Part shown: piece by piece, positions 16,201-22,954 of the stretch
How positions within the stretch are numbered: position 1 is the stretch's first letter
Layout: every line of letters begins with the position of its first letter
DNA from: Paracoccaceae bacterium
Lineage (GTDB): Bacteria > Pseudomonadota > Alphaproteobacteria > Rhodobacterales > Rhodobacteraceae
Direction: 5' to 3'
DNA: 35,674 nt
Assembly: GCA_030066175.1 (NCBI GenBank)
Contig: JASJCC010000022.1
Coordinates: 1 to 35,674, forward strand
Position numbers and translations under genes: made by a program
Notes under the pieces: generated by a model
What the model saw: only the letters and a program-made list of their open reading frames with translations
Told to the model about the DNA's origin: nothing
Databases searched by the model: none

Positions 16201-18144
16201 CGCCAGAAAGTGGTCTTTGAGGATATCAGCGATTCGGCAAACTTTACCACGCAAACGCAGACCTTCGACGCGGCCGGGGATCTCGTGACCGAGACCTTCG
16301 ACTTCGACGATGGAGGTCGCGAGACAACCACTTTTGAGGGAGGTGAACAGGTCCAATTGGAGATCATTGCGCCCGACGGCACTGTCCGCACGTTTGACTT
16401 CGTCACAGGCACAGTCACAGAGGAATCCCCCAACACTGGCACGGATGGCGATGACAACCTCGTTGGGAGCGATGGCGACGACACGCTCGATGGCGGCGAC
16501 GGCGACGACACGCTGGACGGTGGTCTGGGCGATGACACCATCAACGGCGGCGCGGGCGATGACGAGATAGAGGGTGGCGCAGGCGATGACGACATCGACG
16601 GTGGCGAAGGGAACGATTTCGTTCTCGGAGAGGACGGCGACGACGAGATGCGGGGTGGCAGCGGCGACGACATCCTCCATGGGGGGGACGGGAATGACCG
16701 GCTAGCGTCAAGCCAGGGCAATGACCAGCAGTTTGGCGGCGCTGGAGATGACATTTTCGGCTACTTCCTGGACACCAGTCATGGCCTTTTTGGTGGCGAG
16801 GGCACCGATACGCTGGATATGAGCAGCAGATCGACGCACGACCTGACGGACGATACGATTGAAAGCATCGAAGTCCTTGAGGTCTTCGATGTTGGCGATC
16901 GCGTTGAAGTCACGTTGACAGCCGCGCAGCTCTTGGATTTCGAAGTCATCTCGCTGTTTCAATTCGAAGACACTGACACGCTGCAGTTCAATGTCGTGGG
17001 CGATGACACCGATGAAATCGACCTGTCCGGGCTGAACATTACCGGAACACCAGACATCGTCAGGTTCGACGTGATCGGCAGCGCAGAGGCCGAGACAATC
17101 ACCGGTACGTCCTTTGACGACACGATCGACGGCGGTTCTGGCAACGACATCCTGCTTGGCGGCGAGGGCGGCGACTTTATGCAAGGTGGCGACGGCGCAG
17201 ACGGCCTGTCGGGTGGGTTGGATAACGACTCGCTCTTGGGCGACGCCGGCAACGACACGCTGAACGGAGGCAATGGCGCCGACGAGATGCGAGGCGGCAC
17301 CGGCGACGACACCTATACCATCGATGACGCGGGCGACGTGGTGGTGGAGAATGCCGGCGCAGGCACCGACCACATCAACGCGTCGATCAGCTACGAGATG
17401 TGGAGGCAGTCCCAACACACCGAGAGCCTCACCCTGACCGGCAACGCCGATATCAACGGCACCGGCAACGGTCAGGACAACACGATCACCGGCAATAGCG
17501 GCAACAACGTGCTGAACGGCGCCAATGGCAACGATACGCTGATCGGCGGTGCCGGCAACGACACGCTGAACGGCGGCAATGGCGCCGACGAGATGCGAGG
17601 CGGCACCGGCGACGACACCTACACGATCAATGACGCGGGCGACGTGGTGGTGGAGAATGCCGCCGAAGGCTCTGACCATATCAACGCGTCGATCACCTAC
17701 GAGATGTGGAGGCAGTCCCAGCACACCGAGAGCCTCACCCTGACCGGCACTGCCGATATCAACGGCACCGGCAACGGTCAGGACAACACGATCACCGGCA
17801 ACAGCGGCAACAACGTGCTGAACGGCGCTAATGGTAACGACACGCTGATCGGCAGAGCCGGCAACGACACGCTGAACGGCGGTGCCGGCTCAGATGAATT
17901 CGTCTTCGCCGATGGGTTCGGAAATGACACGATTTCGAGTTTCGATGCGACCGACAATGATGAGGTCATCAACCTCGCCGGGGTCACATCAATCACAAGC
18001 TGGACCGATCTGTCGAATCCCGCCAATGGACACCTCTACGCCAACGCGGCGGGCAACGTGGTCATCGACGATCTTGCCGGCAACACGATCACGCTCACGG
18101 GCGTTTCGGTGACCGACCTCGGCGCGGACGATTTCCTATTCTGA
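13297..18144 (+). CDS. Large RTX (hemolysin-type calcium-binding) secreted protein
   Basis: 1615 residues, rich in Asp and Gly and lacking a Sec signal, as expected for a type I secretion substrate with a C-terminal signal (it ends DLGADDFLF). Residues 60-340 hold repeated PPC-like beta domains (DSDGDLDFFAINADGLGRY and two later copies). Calcium-binding nonapeptide blocks GGxGxDxLx lie at about 488-566, 832-880, 1048-1140 and 1269-1530. Between them, two copies of a module with FDAAG and FDDG signatures lie at about 730-830 and 945-1045. No protease or lipase active site is visible. A cell-surface or released adhesin or S-layer-like role is likely. No HlyB/HlyD genes are in the window. The ATG has a GAGTGAG site about 10 bases before it. 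Confidence 0.93.
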   Translation: MALTNDTFTFSGSIDDYDIVKTGPDTWTVAGIDPALGVETLTGVAFIQFDDTGPLDITQFTDTVGQTEATAVTLEVGQSITSTIDSDGDLDFFAINADGLGRYLVTIEGVSTGGGTLENPVGEFGIIPDFSAPEFGFFPGELFTNRENNELFFPGAPADPLNEAFDFSGRGFGTNAAFELNRESFGGQGFISVGSLGGLGTGTYTITLEELAFDQGEIVTVDEPHTASLAHGLDTDITLVNLEAGKHYVIEVEGAADSATPMGDAQISFGARDSDVPEFFRSDEARAPGESTQMVVTGNLDGRHFIRVRSASGEDPGDYTLTVTEIEDDFGTTRSTMGVLDRGETLSGSMDLLSDIDAFTAQDNGSFPSSNGRYAARVDAVGDTGAPYGQFEIEAGHFDSFRADDGGGTTDDIFVGSGQAATDFVTFEQIDLGNGFSASPRAFAVRLADDVNTELDYTVTFLESTDTADEAANFIELSETGAPQVLDGLGGDDILIGAATDDDISGGTGRDIISGGAGNDSLTGGQDADRLDGGAGNDEIDGGAGNDFILGGEGSDILDGGAGVDTATYAGSAAGVTVGLDGSAGTGGDAEGDLLFNIENLIGSGFDDRLEGDGGANRLLGGAGNDTLSGGAGFDVFVLQNGGGQNTITDYTVQVLPENFEATPLLGSPMFAGDVLDVSGLTPQQREAMTFTADGAGNTVITLTDGTAYTLLGNPEHIVLTATEANGDQSTKVLTNTGQSVLDVLITADGNASVVYFDDNGVRTKAVTEDFGDTQDFTTKTETFDAAGGLVSETIDFDDGSSTTTTFVDGQPAQRVVTEADGTVRAFTLITGTDGDDSLVGGNDSNLLDGGAGDDTLDGGTGDDTLSGGAGADQFVLRADGAQNTITDYNPAEGDVLDGSSLTDAQWDTATVAPDASGALRLTLEDGTTYTLEGNTGFVVSLAEGRSAEVVSNDLGDITTTTFAADGVRQKVVFEDISDSANFTTQTQTFDAAGDLVTETFDFDDGGRETTTFEGGEQVQLEIIAPDGTVRTFDFVTGTVTEESPNTGTDGDDNLVGSDGDDTLDGGDGDDTLDGGLGDDTINGGAGDDEIEGGAGDDDIDGGEGNDFVLGEDGDDEMRGGSGDDILHGGDGNDRLASSQGNDQQFGGAGDDIFGYFLDTSHGLFGGEGTDTLDMSSRSTHDLTDDTIESIEVLEVFDVGDRVEVTLTAAQLLDFEVISLFQFEDTDTLQFNVVGDDTDEIDLSGLNITGTPDIVRFDVIGSAEAETITGTSFDDTIDGGSGNDILLGGEGGDFMQGGDGADGLSGGLDNDSLLGDAGNDTLNGGNGADEMRGGTGDDTYTIDDAGDVVVENAGAGTDHINASISYEMWRQSQHTESLTLTGNADINGTGNGQDNTITGNSGNNVLNGANGNDTLIGGAGNDTLNGGNGADEMRGGTGDDTYTINDAGDVVVENAAEGSDHINASITYEMWRQSQHTESLTLTGTADINGTGNGQDNTITGNSGNNVLNGANGNDTLIGRAGNDTLNGGAGSDEFVFADGFGNDTISSFDATDNDEVINLAGVTSITSWTDLSNPANGHLYANAAGNVVIDDLAGNTITLTGVSVTDLGADDFLF
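17245..17856 (+). repeat. Tandem duplication of a 306-base unit inside the RTX gene
   Basis: Units 17245-17550 and 17551-17856 align end to end with about 18 differences by eye (roughly 94% identity), and a third partial copy starts at 17857. Each encodes 102 residues: an RTX block, the TYTI(D/N)DAGDVVVENA segment, SYEMWRQSQHTESLTLTG and another RTX block. This is the M10/serralysin-type C-terminal calcium module. Confidence 0.9.
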
Positions 18145-18241
18145 TCGTCGCGTCACCGAGATCAGCTCAAAACTAAAGGCTTCCAGAAGCTGACCGATCG
18201 GGCGCCCCTTTTCGTGCGCCGGTGGGTCGGATCTTCGCTGA

Positions 18242-18545
18242 GTGTCAGTCCATGGCAACCAGTGCAATGACAGGCTCACTGGTGGCCATGGCAACGACCT
18301 GCTACCGGTGGCCTTGACGTGGATACGTATGTCTTTGCAGACACCACATTCGACGACGACGTTATCACCGATTTCATTCCCGCGGTGGACCGGCTGGAGA
18401 TCGATGACGCGTTCTGGAGTGGCCGTCAGACCGCCGCCCATTTCGCCGGGTTAGAGCGCATCTCTATCGATCAGAACGGTGGCGACCCAACCGCCTTGAC
18501 CCGCATTGAGATGCAGAAGCGCGTCAATCGTCGATGGGGTGCCCC
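18242..18545 (+). pseudogene. Frameshifted C-terminal remnant of a second RTX protein
   Basis: In one frame the DNA reads GNQCNDRLTGGHGNDLL, an RTX block. About 60 bases later the adjacent frame takes over with LTGGLDVDTYVFADTTFDDD and VITDFIPAVDRLEIDDAFW, the usual end of RTX proteins before the secretion signal. The frame changes near 18300-18306. The 3' end is cut off by the IS element, so the normal C-terminal signal is lost. It lies about 100 bases past the intact RTX gene and may be the tail of a duplicated or longer ancestor. Confidence 0.75.
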
Positions 18546-18590
18546 ATCTGAATTGGTCCACCGTTACATTTAGGAAACGGAGGGCTGAGA

Positions 18591-18959
18591 ATGGCGAACA
18601 AGCGGCACAAGCCCGAGGAAATAGTTCAGAAGTTGCGGCAGGTTGATGTGCTTGTCGGTCAGGGGATGCAGCGCGTGGATGCGATCCAAGAAGTACGCAT
18701 TACGGAGCAGACCTACTACCGGTGGCGTAAGCAATATGGCGGGATGGGGACCGACCAACCTAAGGGACCCAAGCGGCTTCAGAGTGAGGCAGCGAACGCG
18801 ATCCGTCTGAGAGAGATGCCGAACAATGAGAGGCTCCGAAAGGCGGTCTCAGACCTGATCCTAGACAAGCTCATTCTGAAGGAATCCGCCCGGGGAGCGA
18901 GAGCCGTCTTGGCAGCGTTCCGATGGACCGTTTCAGGCCTGAACAGGCGGAGGCCCTGA
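18591..18959 (+). pseudogene. IS3-family transposase OrfA, altered
   Basis: It begins MANKRHKPEEIVQKLRQVDV and has VRITEQTYYRWRKQYGGMGT (HTH) and RLRKAVSDLILDKLILKES, the leucine-zipper region of IS407-group OrfA proteins. Compared with the family pattern (QxENERLRKAVSDL) there is an extra segment of about 12 codons around 18786-18822. The normal ending shortly after KEAARG is replaced by a 20-residue extension. The Shine-Dalgarno GGAGGG lies just upstream. It could still be translated, but OrfA alone does not transpose. Confidence 0.7.
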
Positions 18960-18977
18960 GCCCCGCCCGCCGTACTA

Positions 18978-19016
18978 CTGCCCGGCAGTTGATTGCGGAG
19001 CAATCGACAAGAGGGG
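18978..19016 (+). repeat. Palindromic repeat copy A
   Basis: CTGCCCGGCAG, then the hairpin GATTGC-GGA-GCAATC, then a degenerate GACAAGAGGGG tail. It splits the OrfB pieces LSPARR and ACIDLIRSEMK, so it is an insertion rather than original IS sequence. Confidence 0.75.
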
Positions 19017-19054
19017 GCTTGCATCGATCTGATCCGAAGCGAGATGAAGGGCAA

Positions 19055-19129
19055 GTCCATTGCGGCGGTTGCCAGTGGATTGCGCTACTGGTTCGAGCAA
19101 CCACTGGCGACGGTTCCAGCCCAATGGAC
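19055..19129. repeat. 75-base nested inverted repeat inside OrfB
   Basis: Outer arms GTCCATTG (19055-19062) and CAATGGAC (19122-19129), middle arms GCCAGTGG (19071-19078) and CCACTGGC (19101-19108), inner TTGC and GCAA around the loop. It separates the IRSEMK and RVLGHHRST pieces of OrfB, so it is another insertion, different from the 40-base family. Confidence 0.6.
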
Positions 19130-19260
19130 GGCGAGCGCTGGATTTGCCGGGTGTTGGGGCACCATCGTTCAACGCAAAGGTATCAGCCCAGAGGTCGAGA
19201 AGATGAAGACCGGCTTGTGTTGGACATGATCGAACTGGCGAAGCAATACGGCGGCTCCCA

Positions 19261-19300
19261 CTGCCCAACAGGGCATTGCGGAGCAATGTCCCGAGAGGGG
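19261..19300 (+). repeat. Palindromic repeat copy B
   Basis: CTGCCCAACAG, hairpin CATTGC-GGA-GCAATG, then CCCGAGAGGGG. It is inserted after KQYGG of OrfB; the coding sense resumes directly behind it with FAALLRDAGW. Confidence 0.8.
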
Positions 19301-19341
19301 CTACAGCAGTTTTGCCGCACTTCTGAGAGACGCGGGCTGGC

Positions 19342-19384
19342 CCCCTCTCGGCAGATTTGGCCTTGCCAAATCGCCTGCCGGGCA
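19342..19384 (-). repeat. Palindromic repeat copy D
   Basis: Minus-strand copy: TGCCCGGCAGG, then the complementary arms GATTTGGC and GCCAAATC around AAG, then GCCGAGAGGGG. The stem sequence differs from copies A-C but pairs perfectly. It is inserted right after LLRDAGW of OrfB. Confidence 0.75.
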
Positions 19385-19444
19385 AAAGGTCAGCGTCGGT
19401 CGTGTCGAAAGACTGTGGAGACGGGAGCGGGGTGAGGAGGATGA

Positions 19445-19469
19445 GCAAGGCGTCCAGTGGACGGCTTGC
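19445..19469. repeat. 25-base hairpin inside OrfB
   Basis: GCAAGGCGTCC and GGACGGCTTGC pair with one mismatch around AGT. It lies in the extra sequence between LWRRER and PLKQPKRG of OrfB, so it is part of a further insertion of about 50 bases. Confidence 0.55.
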
Positions 19470-19520
19470 CCGACGAACGGTGCCACTGAAACAACCGAAG
19501 AGAGGAAGGCTCTGGCTGAA

Positions 19521-19559
19521 CCCTCTCGGGACACTGCTCCGCAATACCCTGCCGGGCAG
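19521..19559 (-). repeat. Palindromic repeat copy C
   Basis: Minus-strand copy: CTGCCCGGCAG, hairpin TATTGC-GGA-GCAGTG (G-T wobbles), then CCCGAGAGGG. It sits exactly at the junction where the OrfB catalytic core has been lost, between RLWLN and HYNTKRP. Confidence 0.8.
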
Positions 19560-19828
19560 TGGAAAGCACTACAACACAAAACGGCCTCACAGTGCATTGG
19601 GCTACCGCCCGCCGGCACCCGAAACAATCGTCCCGATGGAAACCACGCCAACCATCCACTAACAATCAACCCGGACCAGTCAGATTAGGCTCCCGAGCAA
19701 AAGCTCCGCTTAAGAACTTGTTTTTGAGGTGGCTATGCGCAGGCGGGTCACGCAAACGGCAGGTTTTGGCCTGTCACGGCAGTTTCACATTATCGGGTGA
19801 CAAGAACGCCGTTAGCGTTGAACAAAAA

Positions 19829-19846
19829 TTTGACCAAATGGTCCAA
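19829..19846. promoter_or_regulatory. Inverted repeat upstream of the ABC transporter operon
   Basis: TTTGACCAAATGGTCCAA, two 7-base arms (6 of 7 positions complementary) around AAAT, 49 bases before the binding-protein ATG. The size and symmetry suit a GntR- or TetR-type repressor site. No such regulator is in the window. Confidence 0.5.
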
Positions 19847-19894
19847 CGCGCGCATTCTGACTGAAATAGAATAAGACAACAGAGAGGATACATC

Positions 19895-20956
19895 ATGACA
19901 CGATCCATTTTATTGGCCAGCACCATGTTGGCGGGTCTCGTTTCCGCGGCGCAGGCTGACACGCTGCGTCTTTTGACTTGGGGCGGATATGCGCCTGACG
20001 ACGTGGTCGAGATGTTCGAGCAACAGACCGGCCACACTGTCGAAGTGACGAAGTCCAACAATGAGGAAATGATCGCCAAGCTGCGTGCCACCGGTGGAGG
20101 TGGCTTTGACCTTGCCCAGCCCTCGCAAGACCGGGTCATGGGCCCGCAGATGGAGTTCGGCATCTACAAGCCGATGGATGTCTCGAAACTGAACCAGGAC
20201 CTGTTCATCCCGTCGATGCTGCAAGCCACGATGGAGAACACCACTGTGAACGGCGACGTCTACGGCGTGCCGCATGTCTGGGGTACCTCTGGCCTTGTGA
20301 TGAACACTGCCAAGGCAGGGGATGTTGTGGCAGATTACACCGACCTCTGTGACCCCGCGCTCGCCGGCAGCGTGTCTTACCGCCTGAAGCGTCCGACGCT
20401 GATCGGTTTTGCCTTCGCCATGGGTGAGGATCCCTTCGCAGCTTATGGTGACGAAGCGAAATACAAAGAGATCATGGGCATGGTCGAGGCCAAGCTGATC
20501 GAGTGCAAACCCAACGTCAAAACCTATTGGGGTGGCGGCGACGAGCTGATGAACCTCGTACGCTCGGGCGAGGTGACGGCGTCCATGGCGTGGGATACCG
20601 GTGGCTGGAAGCTGAACGACGACAACGCCGACATCACCTTTGTCGCGCCCACATCCGGTGCTTTGGGCTGGATCGACACCTTTGTCCTGCCCGCCAAGGG
20701 CCAGGCCGACGACGTGGCCTATGAGTGGATCAACTTCGTGATGCAGCCGGAAATTGCCGCCATGATCACGGCCGCGGCGGGCAACTTCACGGCCTCTGCC
20801 GGGGCAGACGAGTTTGCAGAAGACAGCTTGAAGGCCAAGTACCAGGCCAGCTTCCCGCAAGAGGACATCGACAACATCAAGTGGTATCCGCCGGTCCCCG
20901 CCGGGCTGGAGGCCATCGAGGGTGAAGTGCTCGACCGCGTTCAGGCCGCCAACTGA
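19895..20956 (+). CDS. ABC transporter periplasmic binding protein, spermidine/putrescine (PotD/PotF) type
   Basis: 353 residues with a Sec signal peptide (MTRSILLASTMLAGLVSAAQ, cleavage after AQA). The mature start DTLRLLTWGGYAPDDVVEMF is typical of PotD/PotF-like extracellular solute-binding family 1/8 proteins. VYGVPHVWGTSGLVMNT and AWDTGGWKLND line the cleft in this family. It captures a small cationic or amine-type substrate in the periplasm for the ATPase and permeases that follow. AGAGAGGA precedes the ATG. First gene of a four-gene operon, with a hairpin after its stop that may give it extra mRNA. The true ligand is not determined; proximity to a gamma-glutamyl ligase cluster hints at an amine. 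Confidence 0.92.
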   Translation: MTRSILLASTMLAGLVSAAQADTLRLLTWGGYAPDDVVEMFEQQTGHTVEVTKSNNEEMIAKLRATGGGGFDLAQPSQDRVMGPQMEFGIYKPMDVSKLNQDLFIPSMLQATMENTTVNGDVYGVPHVWGTSGLVMNTAKAGDVVADYTDLCDPALAGSVSYRLKRPTLIGFAFAMGEDPFAAYGDEAKYKEIMGMVEAKLIECKPNVKTYWGGGDELMNLVRSGEVTASMAWDTGGWKLNDDNADITFVAPTSGALGWIDTFVLPAKGQADDVAYEWINFVMQPEIAAMITAAAGNFTASAGADEFAEDSLKAKYQASFPQEDIDNIKWYPPVPAGLEAIEGEVLDRVQAAN

Positions 20957-20963
20957 CCATCCA

Positions 20964-20987
20964 GGCGGCAGCCTTCGGGGTGCCGCC
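20964..20987 (+). terminator. Intercistronic hairpin after the binding-protein gene
   Basis: GGCGGCA and TGCCGCC form a 7-bp stem around a 10-base loop between the binding-protein and ATPase genes. In ABC operons such hairpins commonly stabilise or attenuate the transcript, so that more binding protein than membrane complex is made. Confidence 0.55.
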
Positions 20988-21007
20988 GCTTTGTCTACGG
21001 ATTTCGC

Positions 21008-22093
21008 ATGACCCCTGATCTGGAATGCGTCGACCTCGTAAAGCGGTTCGACGACACGGCGGCTGTCGACAATGTCTCGTTTTCGGTGTCACCGGGCAGC
21101 TTCTTTTCCATTCTGGGGCCATCTGGCTGCGGCAAAACCACGATCATGCGGATGATCGCAGGGTTTCTCGACCCGACCTCGGGCGACATCAAAATCAAAG
21201 GCGGCTCGGTGCTGGATACCCCGCCAAACAAGCGCCCGGTGAACATGGTGTTCCAGCATCTTGCGTTGTTCCCGATGATGACCATCGCCGACAATATCGG
21301 CTACGGGCTGCGCCGCCGCGGCATGGCCAAGGACGACATCGCCCGCAAAGTGGGCGAAGCGCTGGATCGCATCGGCCTGCCGGGGATCGGCGAGCGCAAG
21401 GTGGACGAGCTCTCTGGCGGGCAAAAGCAGCGCGTGGCTATCGCCCGCTGCATGGTGCTGGAGCCGGACGTGTTGTTGCTGGACGAACCGCTGGGCGCGC
21501 TGGACCTGAAACTCCGCGAGCATATGAAGGTCGAGCTCAAGGCACTGCAGGCCGCGTTCGACACCACGTTCCTCTACATCACCCATGACCAGTCCGAGGC
21601 GCTGGTCATGTCCGATCAGATCGCCGTCATGAACGCCGGACGGTTCGAGCAAGTCGGCACCGGGCAAGACCTGTACTACCGGCCCGACACACCTTTTGTC
21701 GCCGGGTTCATCGGTGACTCGAACCGCTGGACAGGCCGGATTGAGCGGGCTGAGGGGGGCAAGATACAGTTGCGCACCGACACCGGTCTGGCGATGTTCG
21801 CCACCGGCGCGGCACTGTCGCAGGGCGACAGAGCCGAGATCTTTGTCCGCCCGGAATCGATCCGTCTTGCCGCAAGCGCCGAGGCACTGCCGGATTGTGA
21901 AAACCAGCTGAAAGGGATTGTCACCAGCCTCTTGTTCAACGGCGCCGCATCGCGCGTGTTGGTCCGCGACGACGTTGGTGAAACGCTGGAGGTTACCCTG
22001 CCGCAATCCGGGGAATTCGCCGCGCTTCAAAGCGGCGATACGGTGCATATCGGCTGGGGCAGCGCGCAGGCCACCTGCTTTGGGTCGGCCTGA
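21008..22093 (+). CDS. ABC transporter ATP-binding protein, PotA type
   Basis: 361 residues. Walker A GPSGCGKTT, Q-loop in MVFQHLALFP, signature LSGGQKQRVAIAR, Walker B VLLLDEPLGALD and switch His in YITHDQSEAL are all intact. The C-terminal third is a TOBE-type domain (GRIERAEGGKIQLRTD, IFVRPESIRL), as in PotA and MalK-class importers. It powers import by the permease pair that follows. Its stop overlaps the next start as TGATG, indicating coupled translation. Confidence 0.95.
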   Translation: MTPDLECVDLVKRFDDTAAVDNVSFSVSPGSFFSILGPSGCGKTTIMRMIAGFLDPTSGDIKIKGGSVLDTPPNKRPVNMVFQHLALFPMMTIADNIGYGLRRRGMAKDDIARKVGEALDRIGLPGIGERKVDELSGGQKQRVAIARCMVLEPDVLLLDEPLGALDLKLREHMKVELKALQAAFDTTFLYITHDQSEALVMSDQIAVMNAGRFEQVGTGQDLYYRPDTPFVAGFIGDSNRWTGRIERAEGGKIQLRTDTGLAMFATGAALSQGDRAEIFVRPESIRLAASAEALPDCENQLKGIVTSLLFNGAASRVLVRDDVGETLEVTLPQSGEFAALQSGDTVHIGWGSAQATCFGSA

Positions 22094-22950
22094 TGCGCCA
22101 CGAATCCCGGATCGCGTTTATCCTTTTGCTGACACCGCTGATCCTGTGGCTAAGCTTGCTCATCGTCATTCCGCATATCGACATGCTGCTGATAAGCCTG
22201 CGGGAACGCATCAGTTTCGGCGTCTATGAGCGCAGCCTCGTGCAATACGAAAAAGCGCTGACCGAGCCGCTCTATCTGCGCACGTTCTGGCGCACAGCGG
22301 TGATGTCGGTGCTGGCCACACTGATCACGCTGCTGATCGCCTTTCCCGTGGCGTATTACATCGCGAAAATGGCGAAGGGGCGCTTGCAGCAGGTGCTTTT
22401 TATGCTGTGTCTGATCCCGTTTTACGTCTCCGAATTGGTGCGGACCTTTGGTTGGATGATCCTGCTGCGCGAGACCGGTCTCATATCGAACCTGCTGCAA
22501 TGGACGGGTCTCGCCGATCAACCGGTCGAACTGCTCTATACCGACGCCACAATGATGGTCGGGCTGGTCTATACCTCGATGCTGTTCATGGTTGTGCCGC
22601 TGGTGACCACGCTTGAAAGCCTCGACGATAGCGTGATCGAAGCGGGTTATGATCTTGGCGGCAATGGCCTTTCCGTCCTGCGCGAAATCATCATCCCCCA
22701 CGCCATGCCCGGCATCGTTTCGGGCTGTATCGTGGTCTTCATGCTGTCGCTGGGCAACTACCTGACCCCAACGATGCTAGGGGGCAAGGACAGTCTGTGG
22801 TTCACCGAGATGATCTACAACCAGTTCATCGTACGCTCGAACTGGGAGCTGGGGGCAGCGTTCGGCTTTATGCTCCTGGTGCTGTCTTCGGTGATCGTCT
22901 GGGGGATGCTATGGCTGACCGGTCGGACGCTGAAAGAGACGATGGGGTGA
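22093..22950 (+). CDS. ABC transporter permease, PotB type
   Basis: 285 residues with about six hydrophobic segments, the first at residues 10-30 (FILLLTPLILWLSLLIVIPH). The cytoplasmic EAA loop that contacts the ATPase is visible as EAGYDLGGNGLSVLREIIIP followed by HAMPGI. It forms the heterodimeric inner-membrane channel with the next gene. Its ATG overlaps the ATPase stop. The start is unambiguous. Confidence 0.95.
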   Translation: MRHESRIAFILLLTPLILWLSLLIVIPHIDMLLISLRERISFGVYERSLVQYEKALTEPLYLRTFWRTAVMSVLATLITLLIAFPVAYYIAKMAKGRLQQVLFMLCLIPFYVSELVRTFGWMILLRETGLISNLLQWTGLADQPVELLYTDATMMVGLVYTSMLFMVVPLVTTLESLDDSVIEAGYDLGGNGLSVLREIIIPHAMPGIVSGCIVVFMLSLGNYLTPTMLGGKDSLWFTEMIYNQFIVRSNWELGAAFGFMLLVLSSVIVWGMLWLTGRTLKETMG

Positions 22951-22954
22951 CGCC

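Larger units (their letters stand above)
18960..19662 (+). pseudogene. IS3-family transposase OrfB, fragmented
   Basis: Recognisable pieces in order are LSPARR, ACIDLIRSEMK, RVLGHHRSTQRYQPRGREDE with DRLVLDMIELAKQYG, FAALLRDAGW, VGRVERLWRRER, PLKQPKRGRLWLN and finally HYNTKRPHSALGYRPPAPET ending at 19662. Foreign sequence separates almost every piece, and frames shift across the insertions. The stretch from RLWLN to HYNTKRP should hold about 150 residues with the DDE catalytic triad; here it is replaced by one 39-base palindromic element. The gene is dead. Confidence 0.75.
18535..19697. mobile_element. Degenerate IS3-family (IS407-like) element with internal deletion and hairpin insertions
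   Basis: The left end has TGGGGTGCCCCATCTGAATT followed by GGTCCA and the right end has a degenerate complement (GGACCAGTCAGATTAGGCTC), the terminal repeats of IS3-family elements. Between them are orfA and orfB remnants. The DDE catalytic core of orfB is missing, and at least six foreign palindromic segments interrupt the coding sequence (see separate entries). It is non-functional. The IS interrupts an RTX remnant on its left. Confidence 0.75.

Noticed and set aside
13798-17724. Several long antisense frames opposite the RTX gene
   Set aside because: Val/Ala/Ser-rich shadows of the Gly-Asp repeats; the RTX sense frame explains the sequence.
14758-17880. Short repeats that could be taken for a CRISPR or tandem-repeat array
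   Set aside because: They encode GGxGxDxLx calcium-binding nonapeptides in frame; spacing follows codons, with no unique spacers.
18195-18225. GGCGC...GCGCC hairpin after the RTX gene as a terminator
   Set aside because: Only a 5-bp stem, with no T-run after it; too weak to call.
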